Notes: generated by a model from the letters alone, not told the origin. A stretch of DNA of 64,000 nucleotides from Muraenolepis orangiensis (GCA_027704905.1 CM051000.1:9943842-10007841), one strand, 5' to 3'. Counted from the first letter of the stretch, positions 21,751 to 63,941 are shown. Translations and numbers: made by a program.

Positions 21751-21890
21751 TAACCGGCCTGAATCTCAACCTTGCCTTCATCGCTGGATGCCTTCTAGCA
21801 GCGGTTGCCATGATCTGTGGAGTGGTTATGATTCACAAATTCAAGAAGGTTGCTGTTCAATATCAGCCTTTGCCAATAACTGAGCAATAG
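21751..21890 (+). pseudogene. ZP-like gene, last exon with transmembrane helix
   Basis: Acceptor tttgctctag. It codes for a 20-odd residue hydrophobic helix, then HKFKK, a Tyr/Pro tail and the stop at 21888-21890. This is a type I membrane anchor with a short cytoplasmic tail. Confidence 0.65.
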
Positions 21891-22004
21891 GACTAACAGT
21901 GAACATGGTGGATGGGAAATAGGAATGTATGGGGATGATTTATCAAATGAACTAATTCAAATTAATTAGGAATTCCTTAAAAGCAGCCAGTCTGATGATA
22001 CGTC

Positions 22005-22094
22005 AGGTGATATATATATATATATATCAAAATATAAATATATATATTTATATTATATCAATATATCTATATCTATATCTATATCTATATATAT

Positions 22095-22153
<59 letters not shown>

Positions 22154-22155
22154 CA
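22005..22155. repeat. (AT)n / (ATCTAT)n microsatellite
   Basis: Runs of ta and atctat units, ending in a pure (AT) tract of about 40 bp. Confidence 0.9.
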
Positions 22156-22417
22156 AAAAATATATATTTTGATCATTTACTTTACTACGCTCAATATTCA
22201 TATATTGCAAGTGTAGTCTTAGCTATATTTAAATGCAATAATGACCCCAAGAGCCTCCACTAGAGGGGACTGCTACATAAGGCTTCGGTCCACAACAGCC
22301 AGCCAGACTGCTTTTTCAGTCCCAACAGCTTTCAGTGAAACACCAAGACCTTTTTAACGAGTTCTAGCTCTGCATCAAGAACCGGCTGAGAGAGAACCTG
22401 GGGGGTTAGATAGGTTA

Positions 22418-22492
22418 ATTATTATTATTATTATTATTAATAATTATTATTATTATCATTATCATCATTATTATTATTATTTTATTATTGGT
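22418..22492. repeat. (ATT)n microsatellite
   Basis: Trinucleotide attatt array with minor interruptions. Confidence 0.85.
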
Positions 22493-22524
22493 GCTTCTAT
22501 GTGTCTTTCCATTTATATTATTAC

Positions 22525-22850
22525 ATTACATTACAGTCATTTAGCAGACACTTTTGTCCAAAGTGACTTACAATAGTGCGTTCAACAAAGGTAGGTAAGA
22601 GAACTATTTGTCACCAGAAGCCAAAAAGTGCATTTCATTCCTAACAAGTCTCTCTTACAGTGTGTCGTTTTACAGCCATAACATATACACTCTCCTCTCC
22701 ATAAGGAACACACATTTCCCTGAGAGGCTTCTATTTTGGGCAGCACTGCTGACCCTAGTAGACCCATGCAGTTTCAGAGAGTTGTAGGTGGAAGTGGTGC
22801 CTCTCCAACATCCCCTTAGAGCCTCCTGGAACACAGTTGTGGTATTTCAT
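22525..22850 (-). repeat. Dispersed repeat with fish SINE/LINE tail (reverse)
   Basis: Read on the minus strand it ends with the gtaagtcactttggacaaaa, gtgtctgctaaatgactgta type tail followed by atgtaatgtaat. The body is not recognised. Confidence 0.5.
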
Positions 22851-23299
22851 CAAAATTATTTTTTGCATCTAAAAATAAAAAAATAATGAAACGAGAAAGG
22901 CATGCAAATGAAAAAAAGGCAAACACAGCATCAGTCAGGCTGAAATCAAGAGTCAAGTGACGTGGACATGAGATAGGGCCTTTTGAAAAGTCGAACTTTA
23001 ACCTATTGATGGCGCTAGATACGTGTTGAAATACAGTCGTTTTTTTGACGCAATCTATTAGCATCTATGCCAATGTCAATCAATGTAAAAAACAACATTG
23101 ATTGACAAAGTAAAAAAGAGAGCCAGGGAAACAAAAGGTCAACCAGAAGAAAATATACAAAACAATAAGAACAAAAACCCAATATGTGCCTGCATCTACG
23201 ATGACAAAAACAAAATCATAATAATAATACAGGAAGAACAATTATATGACAAACCAACATTATTTCACAGCTGTACGTTATTCCAAACATTGACAGTGA

Positions 23300-23727
23300 C
23301 AGACAGCACTGTTCCCGGGACACACTGGGGAGACAGCAGGGTAATGAACAGTGAACCATCGTCTACCATTGGTTGTCCCTGGACCCGACTGCCGAGCCTG
23401 GCAAGGCAGTGGCGACCGAAAAAAACCGGACCGACGTAACGTACAGGGCATCCGAAACTTGGATAACATCGATGAAGACTCTGTAAATCCATACTTTTGT
23501 TTCGCGTTTAAGTTTCGGATACAACATTCAACGTCAAAGCCGTTGTGGTGACGCGGCTCAACAGGAGCGACTGGGAGCTGGTGTTTTCTGAAGCCTGTTT
23601 GGATACAAACATTACACCACACTCTGATCAACTATTCGACTGTCTAAACTTAGTTTGTTCTTTATCATGTGAATACAGGTATTTGTTCCTTGTATAGTAT
23701 ACTTTTATAAAAACATATATATATGTG

Positions 23728-23763
<36 letters not shown>

Positions 23764-24432
23764 GGACGTTTACATTGTAAACCTGTTTACATTTTTTTCG
23801 CTAACTTCGAATCAAAGTTAGCATAGCTGCTACATAGCTACCATCGTAGCTTCCAGCAGCTAGCCGGCTACTTTGAAATCGACCAACCGAGAGAATTTGG
23901 TTTCAATTAGCCGCTTTTAGCATGTCGTCGGTTACAACTACTCCGCGTCGGCTGGTCATATAACAGACTGGCTCTATGATATGCGTTGTTATGAAGAGCT
24001 AACCAGAATTTTTTTAGACGTTTCCGGCAAATAAATGGGTCTATTGTAAAGTACAATTTCGCTATGAAGTCACCGAGAACCACCAGCTTATCTGAAGCTA
24101 GCTAGCTAACATTGAGTTAGCCTGCTTCACCCTATCACCAGCGTATCTAACGCTAGCATGCTAGTGTTGAGCTAGCCTGCTAGACTTGGAGTACTGCCCT
24201 CGGTTCACTTTATGTGGGCTAGCTCCGGGGCCCTGTGGATCTCCACTCTTCCTCAACATATCTCCGTTTGTTTTTCGATACCTCGATGGATTTTAATATT
24301 ATTTGACTGACATTTTGGAAAGTTCATATTTTGCAACATACTTTCTTCTGAAGACCTGGACTCTGTGGACGTTTGGTTTTACAACAGAAACTCAAGTGGA
24401 CGTTACTAAATAATTCTAACCTCCGTACAAAG
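23300..24432 (+). promoter_or_regulatory. ppfia1: Putative ppfia1 promoter and 5' UTR exon 1
   Basis: This is the first stretch after the repeats with scattered CpGs and no TE similarity apart from a TA microsatellite at 23717-23762. It ends in a strong donor (caaag|gtgaga, exon end 24432), which would join an untranslated exon to the coding exon at 25668. Vertebrate liprin-alpha genes have the start codon in their second exon, which fits. The transcription start cannot be placed. Confidence 0.4.
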
Positions 24433-25667
24433 GTGAGACGCTAATGTAAACTTACATTGTACGCCTGTTTTATATTTTGTAAAGCTGATGGCAAATATAC
24501 ATTTACTGTATGGTATACTGTATGTATTGGTCAGGCCTATCATCACACCCTGGCGGTAACAGTAGTCAAGCCGGACTACTTTTGTCGTCCGATTGTACAA
24601 GGGGCTTGAATGCATTTGTGCTTGCACCACAGTGTAGTTTGGGTCGCTTTACTACGGCTATACGTTGTTGTTGTTGTTGTTGTTGGGATGACCTAAAAGT
24701 CGCATTTAATTGTGTTATGTCAATGGTTATGACGTAACTGCTATTGACACGTCTGCATGTACATCCCGATGACTACTTAAGTGGTGGTCAGGCATACTTT
24801 TGGTATGTATGCTGAGTAAATACAGTTGATCGACTCTTGTTATCAATGTATATTTTGGATCTCCTGGGGTGGTATGTCAGAAAGACTAGACATACCATCT
24901 GTCAAGCCTTTCGATTGATGCTGGGTTGGTAGTGGGTTGCTCCTCCCCCGCATTAACTCAGCGGATTTGGCTTGACCTCTTTATGAAATTCACTTTTTCT
25001 TGTTCTTTAGTTTATATTCATTAAGCAATCCTCAATAAAACATGAACAAACAATATACCCCTGTTAATTACGTTACGAGAGAAGATTCAATCTTTATACG
25101 GAGTCTAGCTTTACACGAGTATTGTGTGTTCCTAACATGTCTATAACTGAAAGCAATTTGGTGCGTTTTGGTGTTGGCTATCCAAAATATTTGTTTGCAT
25201 GTAGGTATGTGTACAATTAAAATCCACTTCACATGATTCTAGCTAGACCAAAGCCGATGAAGAGTCTGTGTGTTATTCCACAGCCTCTCTGTCCAAGTAT
25301 TTTAAGGCGTTTATTGCCCCAATATTTGGCTAATGCAACAATATAGGCCAATAATCCAAGCATTATTTAAAGGAAAACTCTTGCATATATGTTATTGCTT
25401 CTATGCTGGCCCATGTTATTGCATTTTATTCATATATAGATTGAAACCCAGTCCTAATGGAGAGGAATAAACTCAATTAGATTTGGATTCATGTCTTTGC
25501 AAAGGGTATGCTAGGGTTCCGATATTATTTTCAAATAGTTAACACATTACCCATTTGTGTGACGTACTGACAGCAACATTTATCCCTTCCTCTTTTGTTC
25601 TTCTCTTAACCTGCCTCTCCCATCATGTGTCCCCCATGTCTTGTTTCCAAATACGGCATGTGTGTAG
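24433..25667 (+). other. ppfia1: ppfia1 intron 1
   Basis: Unique-looking AT-rich sequence with a short (TTG)n run near 24667. No further exon is seen. Confidence 0.4.
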
Positions 25668-55876
<30,209 letters not shown>

Positions 55877-55895
55877 CACACAGACCCAAGCAACG

Positions 55896-57045
55896 GTAAG
55901 GCCACATGCACGCACTTCCAAGAGAGACGGGAGTTGGACAGAGAAAAGTTAGACCTGCTCTTTGAAAGTTTTTGGCAAAGCCATGGTGTATTCCCAATAG
56001 ACAAATTGTATGGGGAAGAAACCGCAACCGAATCCATCTGGGTCTTGGGAAACTGGAGGAGTAATTTGCACTAATAATATAATATTCCAAAATCTTTGTC
56101 TTGCACTCTTGAACAGTTCAAAATATTCTACAGGGTTTAGCAATCATTGATGTTATTGCCAAGCTCTCATTCTCATGTTTCTTGATAGCTAGATGGAGCG
56201 CCGTCCACCGGTAGCTTCGAGTCGGATATTTGCAACCACCAACTCCTCTCTCCCATGCCTCCCTCCTACGCAAAATCTGTTCGGCTGTATAAACCGCCTC
56301 AAACTGATAAGGTGATATGTCGCCTGCACCAGCTGCTGTCAATATTTGTTGCACCGAATCAGAGCAGTATAATTTAATCCATGACCTCATTGGCTAGCAG
56401 CTGTCAACCCGTTTGAATTAGTCTGACTGAGCTGTGCAGTGGTTAATGGGCAGTGTAGGGAAGATTGTAGCTTGAGAAGTCATGTTACTGTCTAACTTGA
56501 GCTTTATTTTACACACATTTTATCATGACGATCTGTGGTCTCCCCTGCCAAATGCCACATAAATGGCTACTTTTGGTTCCTCCCAATGACGCAAGCAGAG
56601 CAGATGGTACATGCTAGTGCTCTTTCCTGAGTGTGTGTGTGGTGGTGGCTGGTTTAACCTGTGGGCCTTGATTGCGAAGGACCCACAGGTGTGCAGCAGC
56701 CCCCAGCAGCCCCAGACTCTAATTGTAATTTCCCAAGTTCCATAATGCAGGTTTAATATGAGCACATGGCACTGACCTCTCCTCCAAAAGCAACCCCACA
56801 CTGCTTTGTCTTTTGCCAGGCATGCAGGTATGCAGCTTCCTGGCGTTGGAGTTCTCTGCTTAAATAACGCATGTTCTGCTCTCCTTCCCTTCCCCTTTGT
56901 TTTCCTCTTTTCCTTTCCCCTCTGGTCGCTTCTGTTACGGCTTCCTGTGCCTCCATTTCCCTGTCACGTCTCTTTCTTTCCCCGCCTCTCTATGGATTTA
57001 TCTTCCTCCATCTATTTTCTTAGTGTATCCTCATTATTTCTATAG
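55896..57045 (+). other. ppfia1: ppfia1 last intron (or extended 3' UTR)
   Basis: It contains the second copy of an LTR-like repeat (56580-56720). If exon 30 is not spliced at its donor, this is 3' UTR. Confidence 0.45.
56580..56720 (-). repeat. LTR-like dispersed repeat, copy 2
   Basis: Matches 33500-33790 over gtggtggctggtttaacctg, tgggccttgatt and ccacaggtgtgcagca; truncated. Confidence 0.55.
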
Positions 57046-57107
57046 GTAGCCACTGGTCAGAAGACGAGAGTGAATTTCCTGCCTTCAAAACCAGGATGAT
57101 GAACTGA
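57046..57107 (+). CDS. ppfia1: ppfia1 alternative terminal exon, coding part
   Basis: After a good acceptor (catttatttctatag type, ending tctatag) the phase-2 remainder completes the Gly codon left by exon 29 and reads SHWSEDESEFPAFKTRMMN and a stop at 57105-57107. Skipping exon 30 (75 nt) would therefore give a C-terminus without the PDZ ligand. Confidence 0.6.
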
Positions 57108-57441
57108 GTCAACTGACTACCAAGGACACTATGTTGTGTTTTAATGAATCCTCAAAATGAATTTAGTCATATTTTCACATTCTCCCGGTATCCCTGAGAG
57201 ACGTAGATGTACGTTTCTGTTTTATATCCTATTTATCTTGGCAGGAGAGGGGGGACAATAATTGATTTTAGAAGCATCATGTAATCCTTTATATTTTTAA
57301 TTTCTTTTTACCCCTTAATCAGCCTGGGTTTTGCAAACCGTTTCCCCACTGTGCCCTTATTAAGCTTCTCTATTGCAGATGGAAATGAATGTTCCAACTG
57401 TCTGGGGTTTGTAGATTTCTATCAGACATTTTATCTAATCT

Positions 57442-57485
<44 letters not shown>

Positions 57486-57651
57486 TTTTATATAGTTTTC
57501 TTTTGTCACTCTATTGACCATATGTTGTATTTTTATTTGATTTTACCGTTATTCCTCTTATTGGAATTCTGATCATTGAATTGATTCTCAAGTGACTTTG
57601 ATACATGATATAAATTAATTCGATGGCCTTTTACCCTTTTTAGCTCTCTGA

Positions 57652-57838
<187 letters not shown>

Positions 57839-58862
57839 AATGGATTTGTGAATATCAGATATATTGCTGGAGTTACTGTTTCATAACATGCTGGTTGTGG
57901 ATGTGCCCTGGCTGATGTCACGTGGGACTCTTGTGTTCCCGTGTTCTCTTCCCTGCCCTCCTCTCCATATATGCGATACCAAAATGAAACTCTTGAATAC
58001 AAGCAAAGAAAAGCCATATAACTGTAGCGAAAACAACAAAAACAGGGCTACTTTCAGATGCAAGTGAAAACACAATTCCAGGTTCTCGCTCGTTGATCTT
58101 GCACCTGAGATGGAGAGAGAGAGAGAGAGAGCCCCGACTCCACCACTTTATAACCCTAAATCCCCAACCTCCGCCTGAACCTTAACAACCTCCTCTCGCC
58201 CCCTGGGGAGCTCGCCAGGGCTCGGCCGTACAGGAAGAACCTCAGATGCGCGGTCGGCGCTCTTGGTGCGAGCTCTTCTTTCGATGGACCAACTTCACCG
58301 CGGCCTCAGTTGATCCCCCTCTAAGACTAGAAGCCCCTAACAGCGGTGTGATCCTAAATACTATTTTTTTTTTTAAGGAAAATAAAACTTTGTACGAAAA
58401 CTTCATATCAAGCCTTATTGTTTCTCTCCTTAATGTCCTTATGTTATTTATTATTACTCATCACTGTGTGCGCGTGTTGTCACAGTTAAGTGGTTTATTC
58501 ATTTTATATATTTTAAATACAGCAACTTTTTTTGTTTTGAGTGTCGATGCAGTAAGTCTATTTTTGACTTGCCTGCACTTGAAACACAGGTTCCACTATT
58601 GGTTTTCACTGGCCTATTGGCCTAGAACTGGAGACTTGTTCTTCACCCTTCATGTAACTGCATAGGTTTATAATGTTATCTTTTTGTGTTGTCTGTGATT
58701 ATTTCTATATATATTTTTTTTTTTAGGCATAAAGGCACAATGCAAATCATGTTGCTGTTTTGTTTCCTGCTTTCCTCTGAAATTTCTCCTGATCCTGTAA
58801 CAATGATGTACAGTCTGAATACTTATGAACTATTTTTATCACAGTATTTATTGCTTACTTTC

Positions 58863-58899
58863 AATAAAATACTGAAACCTATTTTCCACTGCCAATAAA
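58863..58899 (+). terminator. ppfia1: Two aataaa polyadenylation signals
   Basis: aataaa at 58863-58868 and at 58894-58899, 31 nt apart, the second followed by a GT-rich tgactttgttccc. The best candidates for the 3' end of ppfia1. Confidence 0.55.
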
Positions 58900-58915
58900 A
58901 TGACTTTGTTCCCAT

Positions 58916-59588
58916 ACCCTTCCGGTCTTTGCGCATCCCCATAGACCATAATTGTGATACAAGTCTGGTCAAGTCCAACTCTAATTACTTTGTGTTCAAA
59001 GCAAAACATGATCTAGCCACTGCTGAGCTAAATGTCGGATGAATATAATAGCATCGAATCAGATATCCTTTTTAGTGACCAAACTGACATGTGAAGCATA
59101 TCTACCAAGTAGACTTTTTACATCCTATTTAACCACTGTACATTGTATATTACTATGCTCTTCACTAACATTTGCAATCAGGTATGATGCAAATGTATTT
59201 TCATTGTACTGACAATACATTTGAATCTAATCCAATATAATAACCATACATACATTTAAATCTAATTATTGGTTCATCAAATAAAGACCAAGTCAGAGAA
59301 TAAGATAAACTTGCTTTCTAAGTTTTGATCAATTATTTTCCAACAGCCTATGCAATCACGCGTTACATACTTATATTATTTGAATATAATGAACTACAAT
59401 AATGAATCATTGTTCATAAAATGGTATGTCTTCCTTGGGGAAAGCACAAAAAAAGTATCTTGCAGACATCTCGAGGGCAATTTATTCATGATTAATGAAT
59501 TGCATAACACGTAAGCTCAGTCCAGAGGTGATAACAGGAAAGCAACAGGAGGTCAACATCAGACAATTCCTCATAGGAACAGCACATG
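58916..59588. other. Intergenic between ppfia1 and cttn
   Basis: AT-rich; a LINE-like tail (ttttcattgtactgacaata, catttgaatcta) lies near 59195-59230. No gene is seen. Confidence 0.5.
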
Positions 59589-59750
59589 TGACGTCAGTCG
59601 AAGCAGGAAGTGGGTCACAGGAGAGCCGGAAGGGTAGCGGAGGAGCCATACTTCGCCCTACTTTTTTTTTCCCATCAAATCACGTAGTGACAAGAGGGAA
59701 TTTTTGTATTCGTTTAGAATATTATCGAGCGTTATCCCTCTGCTACTTCG
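59589..59750 (+). promoter_or_regulatory. cttn: Putative cttn promoter/5' UTR exon with a CRE
   Basis: A perfect CRE palindrome (tgacgtca) lies at 59589-59596, followed by ETS-type ggaag words at about 59607 and 59628. A possible 5' UTR exon ends at 59750 before a gtatgt donor. The start site is inferred only from position. Confidence 0.35.
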
Positions 59751-60643
59751 GTATGTATCTCTCGGTTCTTTCGACATACCCGGTTGTCCGTGTCGTGATG
59801 ATGATGCTGCTCTTTTTCTTCTTGTGAATCTTTATTCCACTGAGTGGGACAAGCCCCTAACCTGGCTAGCTAGGAGTAGAGCAGGAAATGCCCAAGCTCA
59901 ACACCACTATCTCAATGCTTTACATATTAAAATCAAACTTTCTCTCTGTGAGGGTTATTATACGGTGACCTTTAAGTCATTGAGCTGCAACTCTGTCCTG
60001 CATATGTCCATATTTTATAACGATACACGTATGCTGCTGAAAACCTATTTAAACCTTCGAGATGTTTTAGCCTTTACATCTGACACTTTCGTTTTTCCAC
60101 AGACGAGTGTCAAATAATAGGACACACGGTATGTAGTCGTATCGTATTTGTATATATGCGCCACGTTGCAACACACCGATCATTGATAATCGTATGCTGG
60201 AATGTAGCCTATATATATGTCTATCTACTACTCTCTGATACATTGGTGTTGGAGTGTCCTGTATTTATCATTCATGTCAACATCGACCTAATACATTGAT
60301 ACTTGTGGGTGTTGATCACCTGTGGGTGTGGTTATGTTGTGGTTGACCCTTTTGTCCGATGTGCAGCCACTTGGAAGCTGGACCAGCCGGATGTCTTTTT
60401 CCTTTTTTCTTTTATACGTTGCCATTTGCACCCCCGACAATGAATGAAGCCACGACGCTGGCATTGCATAATTGAACACAGATGCTGCTCGTCCAGATTG
60501 TGCTGAGTCAGGATTCCTTTTATAAAAACTCTGGAGGTCTCTTACCGAAGACCGTTTATGATTCAGATTCCTGGTGTTTGTCTGGTTCAGTCATGTTCAT
60601 TGTATACAGGAAAAGCACTTACGTTTGTTGTTTTTCTGTGCAG
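59751..60643 (+). other. cttn: cttn intron before the first coding exon
   Basis: No coding exon. Another possible acceptor (ttttccacag) lies near 60102. Confidence 0.4.
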
Positions 60644-60762
60644 CCCTGTGTGTGGGTGTCGGAGTATCATCATAAAGGATGTGGAAGGCCGCAGCGGGGC
60701 AGACCGTGAATATCCCTGTGGAAGATGGAGGGGATGACTGGGAGACCGACCCTGACTTTGAG
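60644..60762 (+). CDS. cttn: cttn exon with start codon
   Basis: Acceptor ttttctgtgcag; 35 nt of 5' UTR, ATG at 60679, 28 codons with the acidic DDW motif. Donor gtatct. Confidence 0.92.
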
Positions 60763-63700
60763 GTATCTATGGCCACAATCACCTTGCCCACACCACCACC
60801 CCAAGCCTTTGCCTGTGTATCTTCACTGAAATCCCTCCGCAAAAATCCTGCTCCCTGGTTGTCTCTGTGAGTCAGCCGTCATCCTGCTCACAGTGCAGTG
60901 GTGTGATGTTCGATTGTATTTGCTCACAGTATTGTGGCTTTGAGAGTATTGGCTCACAGTGCTGTGGTGTTTGAGTGTATTGGCTCACAGTGGTGTGTGG
61001 TGTTTGAGTGTCCTGGCTCAGTGTTTGAGCCAATACTCTCAAACGCCACAGCACTGGGCCAAGACACTCAAACACCACACCATCACACTGTGAGCCAATA
61101 CACGCACAGTGTGATGGTGTGGTGTTTGTGTGTATTGGCTCACAGTGTGATGGTGTGGTGTTTGTGTGTATTGGCTCACAGTGTGATGGTGTGGTGTTTG
61201 TGTGTATGGCTCACAGTGTGATGGTGTGGTGTTGTGTGTATTGGCTCACAGTGTGACGGTATGGTGTTTGTGTGTCTTGGCTCACAGTGCGGTGGTGTTT
61301 GACTGTGTTGGCTCAGTGTTGTGTTATGGTATTCGAGTGTATTGGCTCGCATTGTCGTGTTCGAGTGTATAGTCTCACAGTGTTGTGTGTTGGCTCACAG
61401 TGTGATGGTGTGATGTTTGAGTGTATTGGCTCACATTGTCGTGTTGTGGTGTTCCGAGTGTATAACCTCACAGTGTGGTGGTGTTTGAGTGTCTTGGCTC
61501 TCTCTTCAGAATGACGTGACGGAGCAGGAGCAGCGATGGGGGGCTAAGACGGTGGCCGGCTCAGGACACCAGGAGCACATCAAGTAAGGAGGACGTGGGC
61601 TGGAGCCTTCTATCTATTTAATATGTTGTTGTTTTGTTTTGTCATGTGTGTTCATTCATGCAATCTTCTGCTCTGTTTAGTATCCACCAGCTGCGTGCCA
61701 ACGTGTCCACGGAACACACGTCCCTGAAAAAGAAGGAGCTGGAAGACATGCCCAAGGCGTCGCATGGATACGGGGGCAAATTCGGGGTGCAGCAGGATCG
61801 CATGGACAAGGTGCACAGAGAAGGAGCCCTCAAACATCATCGTGTTGTAACATGAACTAATGACGTCTAACCTGAAACCTGTTTCAGAAAGTACTCCCCT
61901 TGTTAAGCCCAGATTCATTGTTTGAGGAGTCAATAATGACGTTTAAAGCCTGCAGAATTTACACAATGTTCGTATTCTTACTGGTTTGGAGGTGGCACTA
62001 ATGTATTTGCATGTTTAATATTATATTTTGAATAGGTATGTGATCAATCCGCAGAAGAATGATCAGCATAATGGAGACTACAATGAGAGTACCACTAGCT
62101 TACATTGTTGGCTACATTGTAATATTTATTTCAATATTATATTAGGTAATATAGCAACAGTTGAATAAGCATGACTAATTAATCACCAAATAGACGGAGA
62201 GGAGATCAATCACATCATTGATTTTAATTTTTTTTGCAATAAATTCTCTTCTAGAATTTTTCTTGGCTCACGACTACTAACTGCCATGGCTTCATGGCTT
62301 CATGAAATAAAGCACAGCAATAAAGTGTTGTGCTTTCCCAAACTCTGTCCTATTGTATTCCATTGGATTACGCACAATCCGGCAATGAAGGGAAACTCGA
62401 ATTTGCACCCCGTGGCTGCAGGCCAAGCTCGCATTACTAACTCTTATGTTCCCAACCATCCTAAGGAATTCAAACATTGACTTATCTTGTCGTCAAAGTC
62501 AATCCTCTAGCCTCCATGGCGGCCAGTATGGCTGTTGCTGTGTGATAGCCAGTACTCATTTCACACACTGCACTCTGCACTCTCTCCTCCCCCCCCCCCC
62601 CCCCCCCCCTTATCCATCCACACCTTTTACTCCCCGGATGGTGTGGTCACTGCAGCGTGAATGTGACGACAAGACACTGTTGACACCGCAGCGGGCCGCT
62701 TGTTGAGCTATAATGAGTCTGATATCAGCACTCTGCAAAGCCCTTGTGGGGCTTGTAGTTTCTGCTGTGTTGAACCGTGTATATCTCTTACAACCCTCAC
62801 ACTCCCTCCTCCACACTCCAGATATCTCTGATAGGGTGCACCTTCCCCTCTTCTTGCTGCGGCTTTTTAGCTCTTTGTGTCCCTCTCTCTCTCTCTCTCG
62901 CTTTATAGTCTGCCGTGGGTCACGACTACCAGAGCCAGCTGTCCAAGCACTGTTCCCAGACTGACACCTCCAAGGGCTTCGGGGGCAAGTTTGGTGTGCA
63001 GGCCGACCGCGTCGACCAGGTAGGCTCTGCTCTGTTCTGCTGCTCTGTTGGGTGGATGAGGCATCTTCACCGCAGCTAACGGTAGAAATTAGAGGTGCTC
63101 AGTGATGTAGATCATCCGGGCTAGTAGTTCTGTTTTTCTTTGGACATGTGTAAACATACACTTGCCCGTGAATGCACCAATGGAAAATGTTTGAAAAAGT
63201 CCAAGCCGTTATGACCATTAGCCACAGATATCCTTTTAAGGCCATTTGAAAGATGAACATGAACCAAACAATACGGTCGTGCCCCTGCTTTTGTGGACTT
63301 TGCCACACAGTGCCCAAAAAGTCAGCAACCAGCCCTGCCATTTTAGTTCAAATTGTGCTTTGTCTGTTTTGATTGATTTGGTACATGGGGAATTTGGATT
63401 GCTATTGGTCCATTATTCTGATTATTCATAGGAAATTGGGTTCCAATGTGAAACTAAAACTGGTGCTTGGATCTATAATAAGGGTATTCGTATATATATA
63501 TCTAGATGTATACCTACATTTATATCTATATGTCTTTTTCCTCCTTCTTCCAGTCAGCTGTTGGGTTTGAGTATGCCGGAAAGACAGAGAAGCACGCGTC
63601 TCAGAAAGGTATTGTCACACACACGCATGTATTTTAATTTGAGCTGCGCTACTTTCTTCCATGTGCAAATGCCCACATTTGCCCTCTTCAGACATGACTA

Positions 63701-63941
63701 GATGGTATGCGTTGCAACCTTGGCCTGTCGTGTTCCTGTACATGTCGATGATGTCTCAGGCCACAACCTTTGGCCGCTTTGATTGGTGTTTTAATCCTGC
63801 TGGTCCCTCCCTGACCCTTGATCCCACACGCGTTGCTGTGTAGACTACTCCACTGGGTTTGGGGGCCGGTACGGTGTCCAGGCGGACCGTGTGGACCAGA
63901 GTGCACTGGGCTACGACTATCAGGGCAAAACTGAGAAACAC
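60679..63941 (+). CDS. cttn: Cortactin, N-terminal part (runs off the window)
   Basis: Cortactin is a cortical actin regulator that activates and stabilises Arp2/3 branches and is a Src substrate in lamellipodia, podosomes and endocytic sites. Exons: 60679-60762, 61510-61583, 61681-61810, 62909-63019, 63554-63608 and 63844-63954. The start MWKAAAGQTVNIPVEDGG leads to the Arp2/3-binding acidic motif DDWETDPDF (about residues 20-28), then EQRWGAKTVAGSGHQEHI. The F-actin-binding 37-residue repeats follow (HGYGGKFGVQQDRMDK; a full repeat on the 111-nt exon 62909-63019; FEYAGKTEKHASQK). Phases agree throughout. The coding sequence meets TAG at 63942-63944, in place of the Glu codon of the EKHESQ motif, although exon length and donor are intact. 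The rest of the gene (more repeats, Pro-rich region, SH3) is outside. Its place beside ppfia1 matches other vertebrates. Confidence 0.9.
60763..61509 (+). other. cttn: cttn intron after the start-codon exon
   Basis: Mostly a minisatellite (60925-61505). Confidence 0.7.
60925..61505. repeat. Minisatellite of about 36-40 bp with an inverted block
   Basis: Diverged units of the type ttggctcacagtgtgatggt, gtggtgtttgtgtgta repeat across almost the whole intron. At about 61022-61105 the units run in the opposite orientation (gagccaatac...; caaacaccacaccatcacac), so the array can fold on itself. Confidence 0.9.
61510..61583 (+). CDS. cttn: cttn exon (N-terminal region)
   Basis: 74 nt (NDVTEQEQRWGAKTVAGSGH, QEHI), phase 2 at its end. 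Acceptor ctctcttcag, donor gtaagg. Confidence 0.95.
61681..61810 (+). CDS. cttn: cttn exon (into repeat 1)
   Basis: 130 nt (IHQLRANVSTEHTSLKKKEL, KASHGYGGKFGVQQDRMDK). Acceptor ctctgtttag, donor gtgcac. Confidence 0.95.
61811..62908 (+). other. cttn: cttn intron
   Basis: A poly-C run lies near 62589-62609 and a CT-rich tract before the next acceptor. No exon is seen. Confidence 0.5.
62909..63019 (+). CDS. cttn: cttn exon, one complete 37-residue repeat
   Basis: 111 nt = 37 codons (SAVGHDYQSQLSKHCSQTDT, GFGGKFGVQADRVDQ). One exon, one actin-binding repeat, as in the family. Acceptor ctttatag, donor gtaggc. Confidence 0.96.
63554..63608 (+). CDS. cttn: cttn exon, first half of a repeat
   Basis: 55 nt (SAVGFEYAGKTEKHASQK), phase 1 at its end. 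Acceptor cttcttccag, donor gtattg. Confidence 0.95.

Larger units (their letters stand above)
15934..21890 (+). pseudogene. ZP-domain (uromodulin-like) membrane protein gene, broken
   Basis: Three exon remnants on the plus strand fit one gene. (1) A Cys/Trp-rich ectodomain exon after a cttcttcacag acceptor: HHVNWTCQSGNCGNISTTEY at 15934-16039, continued after an inserted retrotransposon by SWWCETEIVQTRYLPYDNRF at 19625-19716, with a donor at 19717. (2) The end of a ZP-C subdomain at 21448-21628: VSISCSVLLCEIGNPNTR, a furin-type site (RRRR) and HFISQGPLRLR, the usual end of ZP modules. (3) A last exon at 21751-21890 with a transmembrane helix (AFIAGCLLAAVAMICGVVMI), a short basic tail and a stop. 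Exon 2 ends and exon 3 begins in matching phase. The Cys expected after NTR is Ser, and no exons for the rest of the ZP module were found, so this is probably a pseudogene. Related proteins are secreted or membrane-bound ZP polymers; the specific orthologue is unknown. Confidence 0.65.
21891..23299. other. Intergenic, simple repeats and a repeat tail
   Basis: No gene is seen. It contains an AT microsatellite (22005-22155), an ATT array (22418-22492) and a minus-strand dispersed repeat (22525-22850). Confidence 0.5.

Noticed and set aside
58190..58320. CpG-rich patch as a separate promoter
   Set aside because: It lies inside the presumed 3' UTR with no downstream exon; I left it as a note in the UTR entry.
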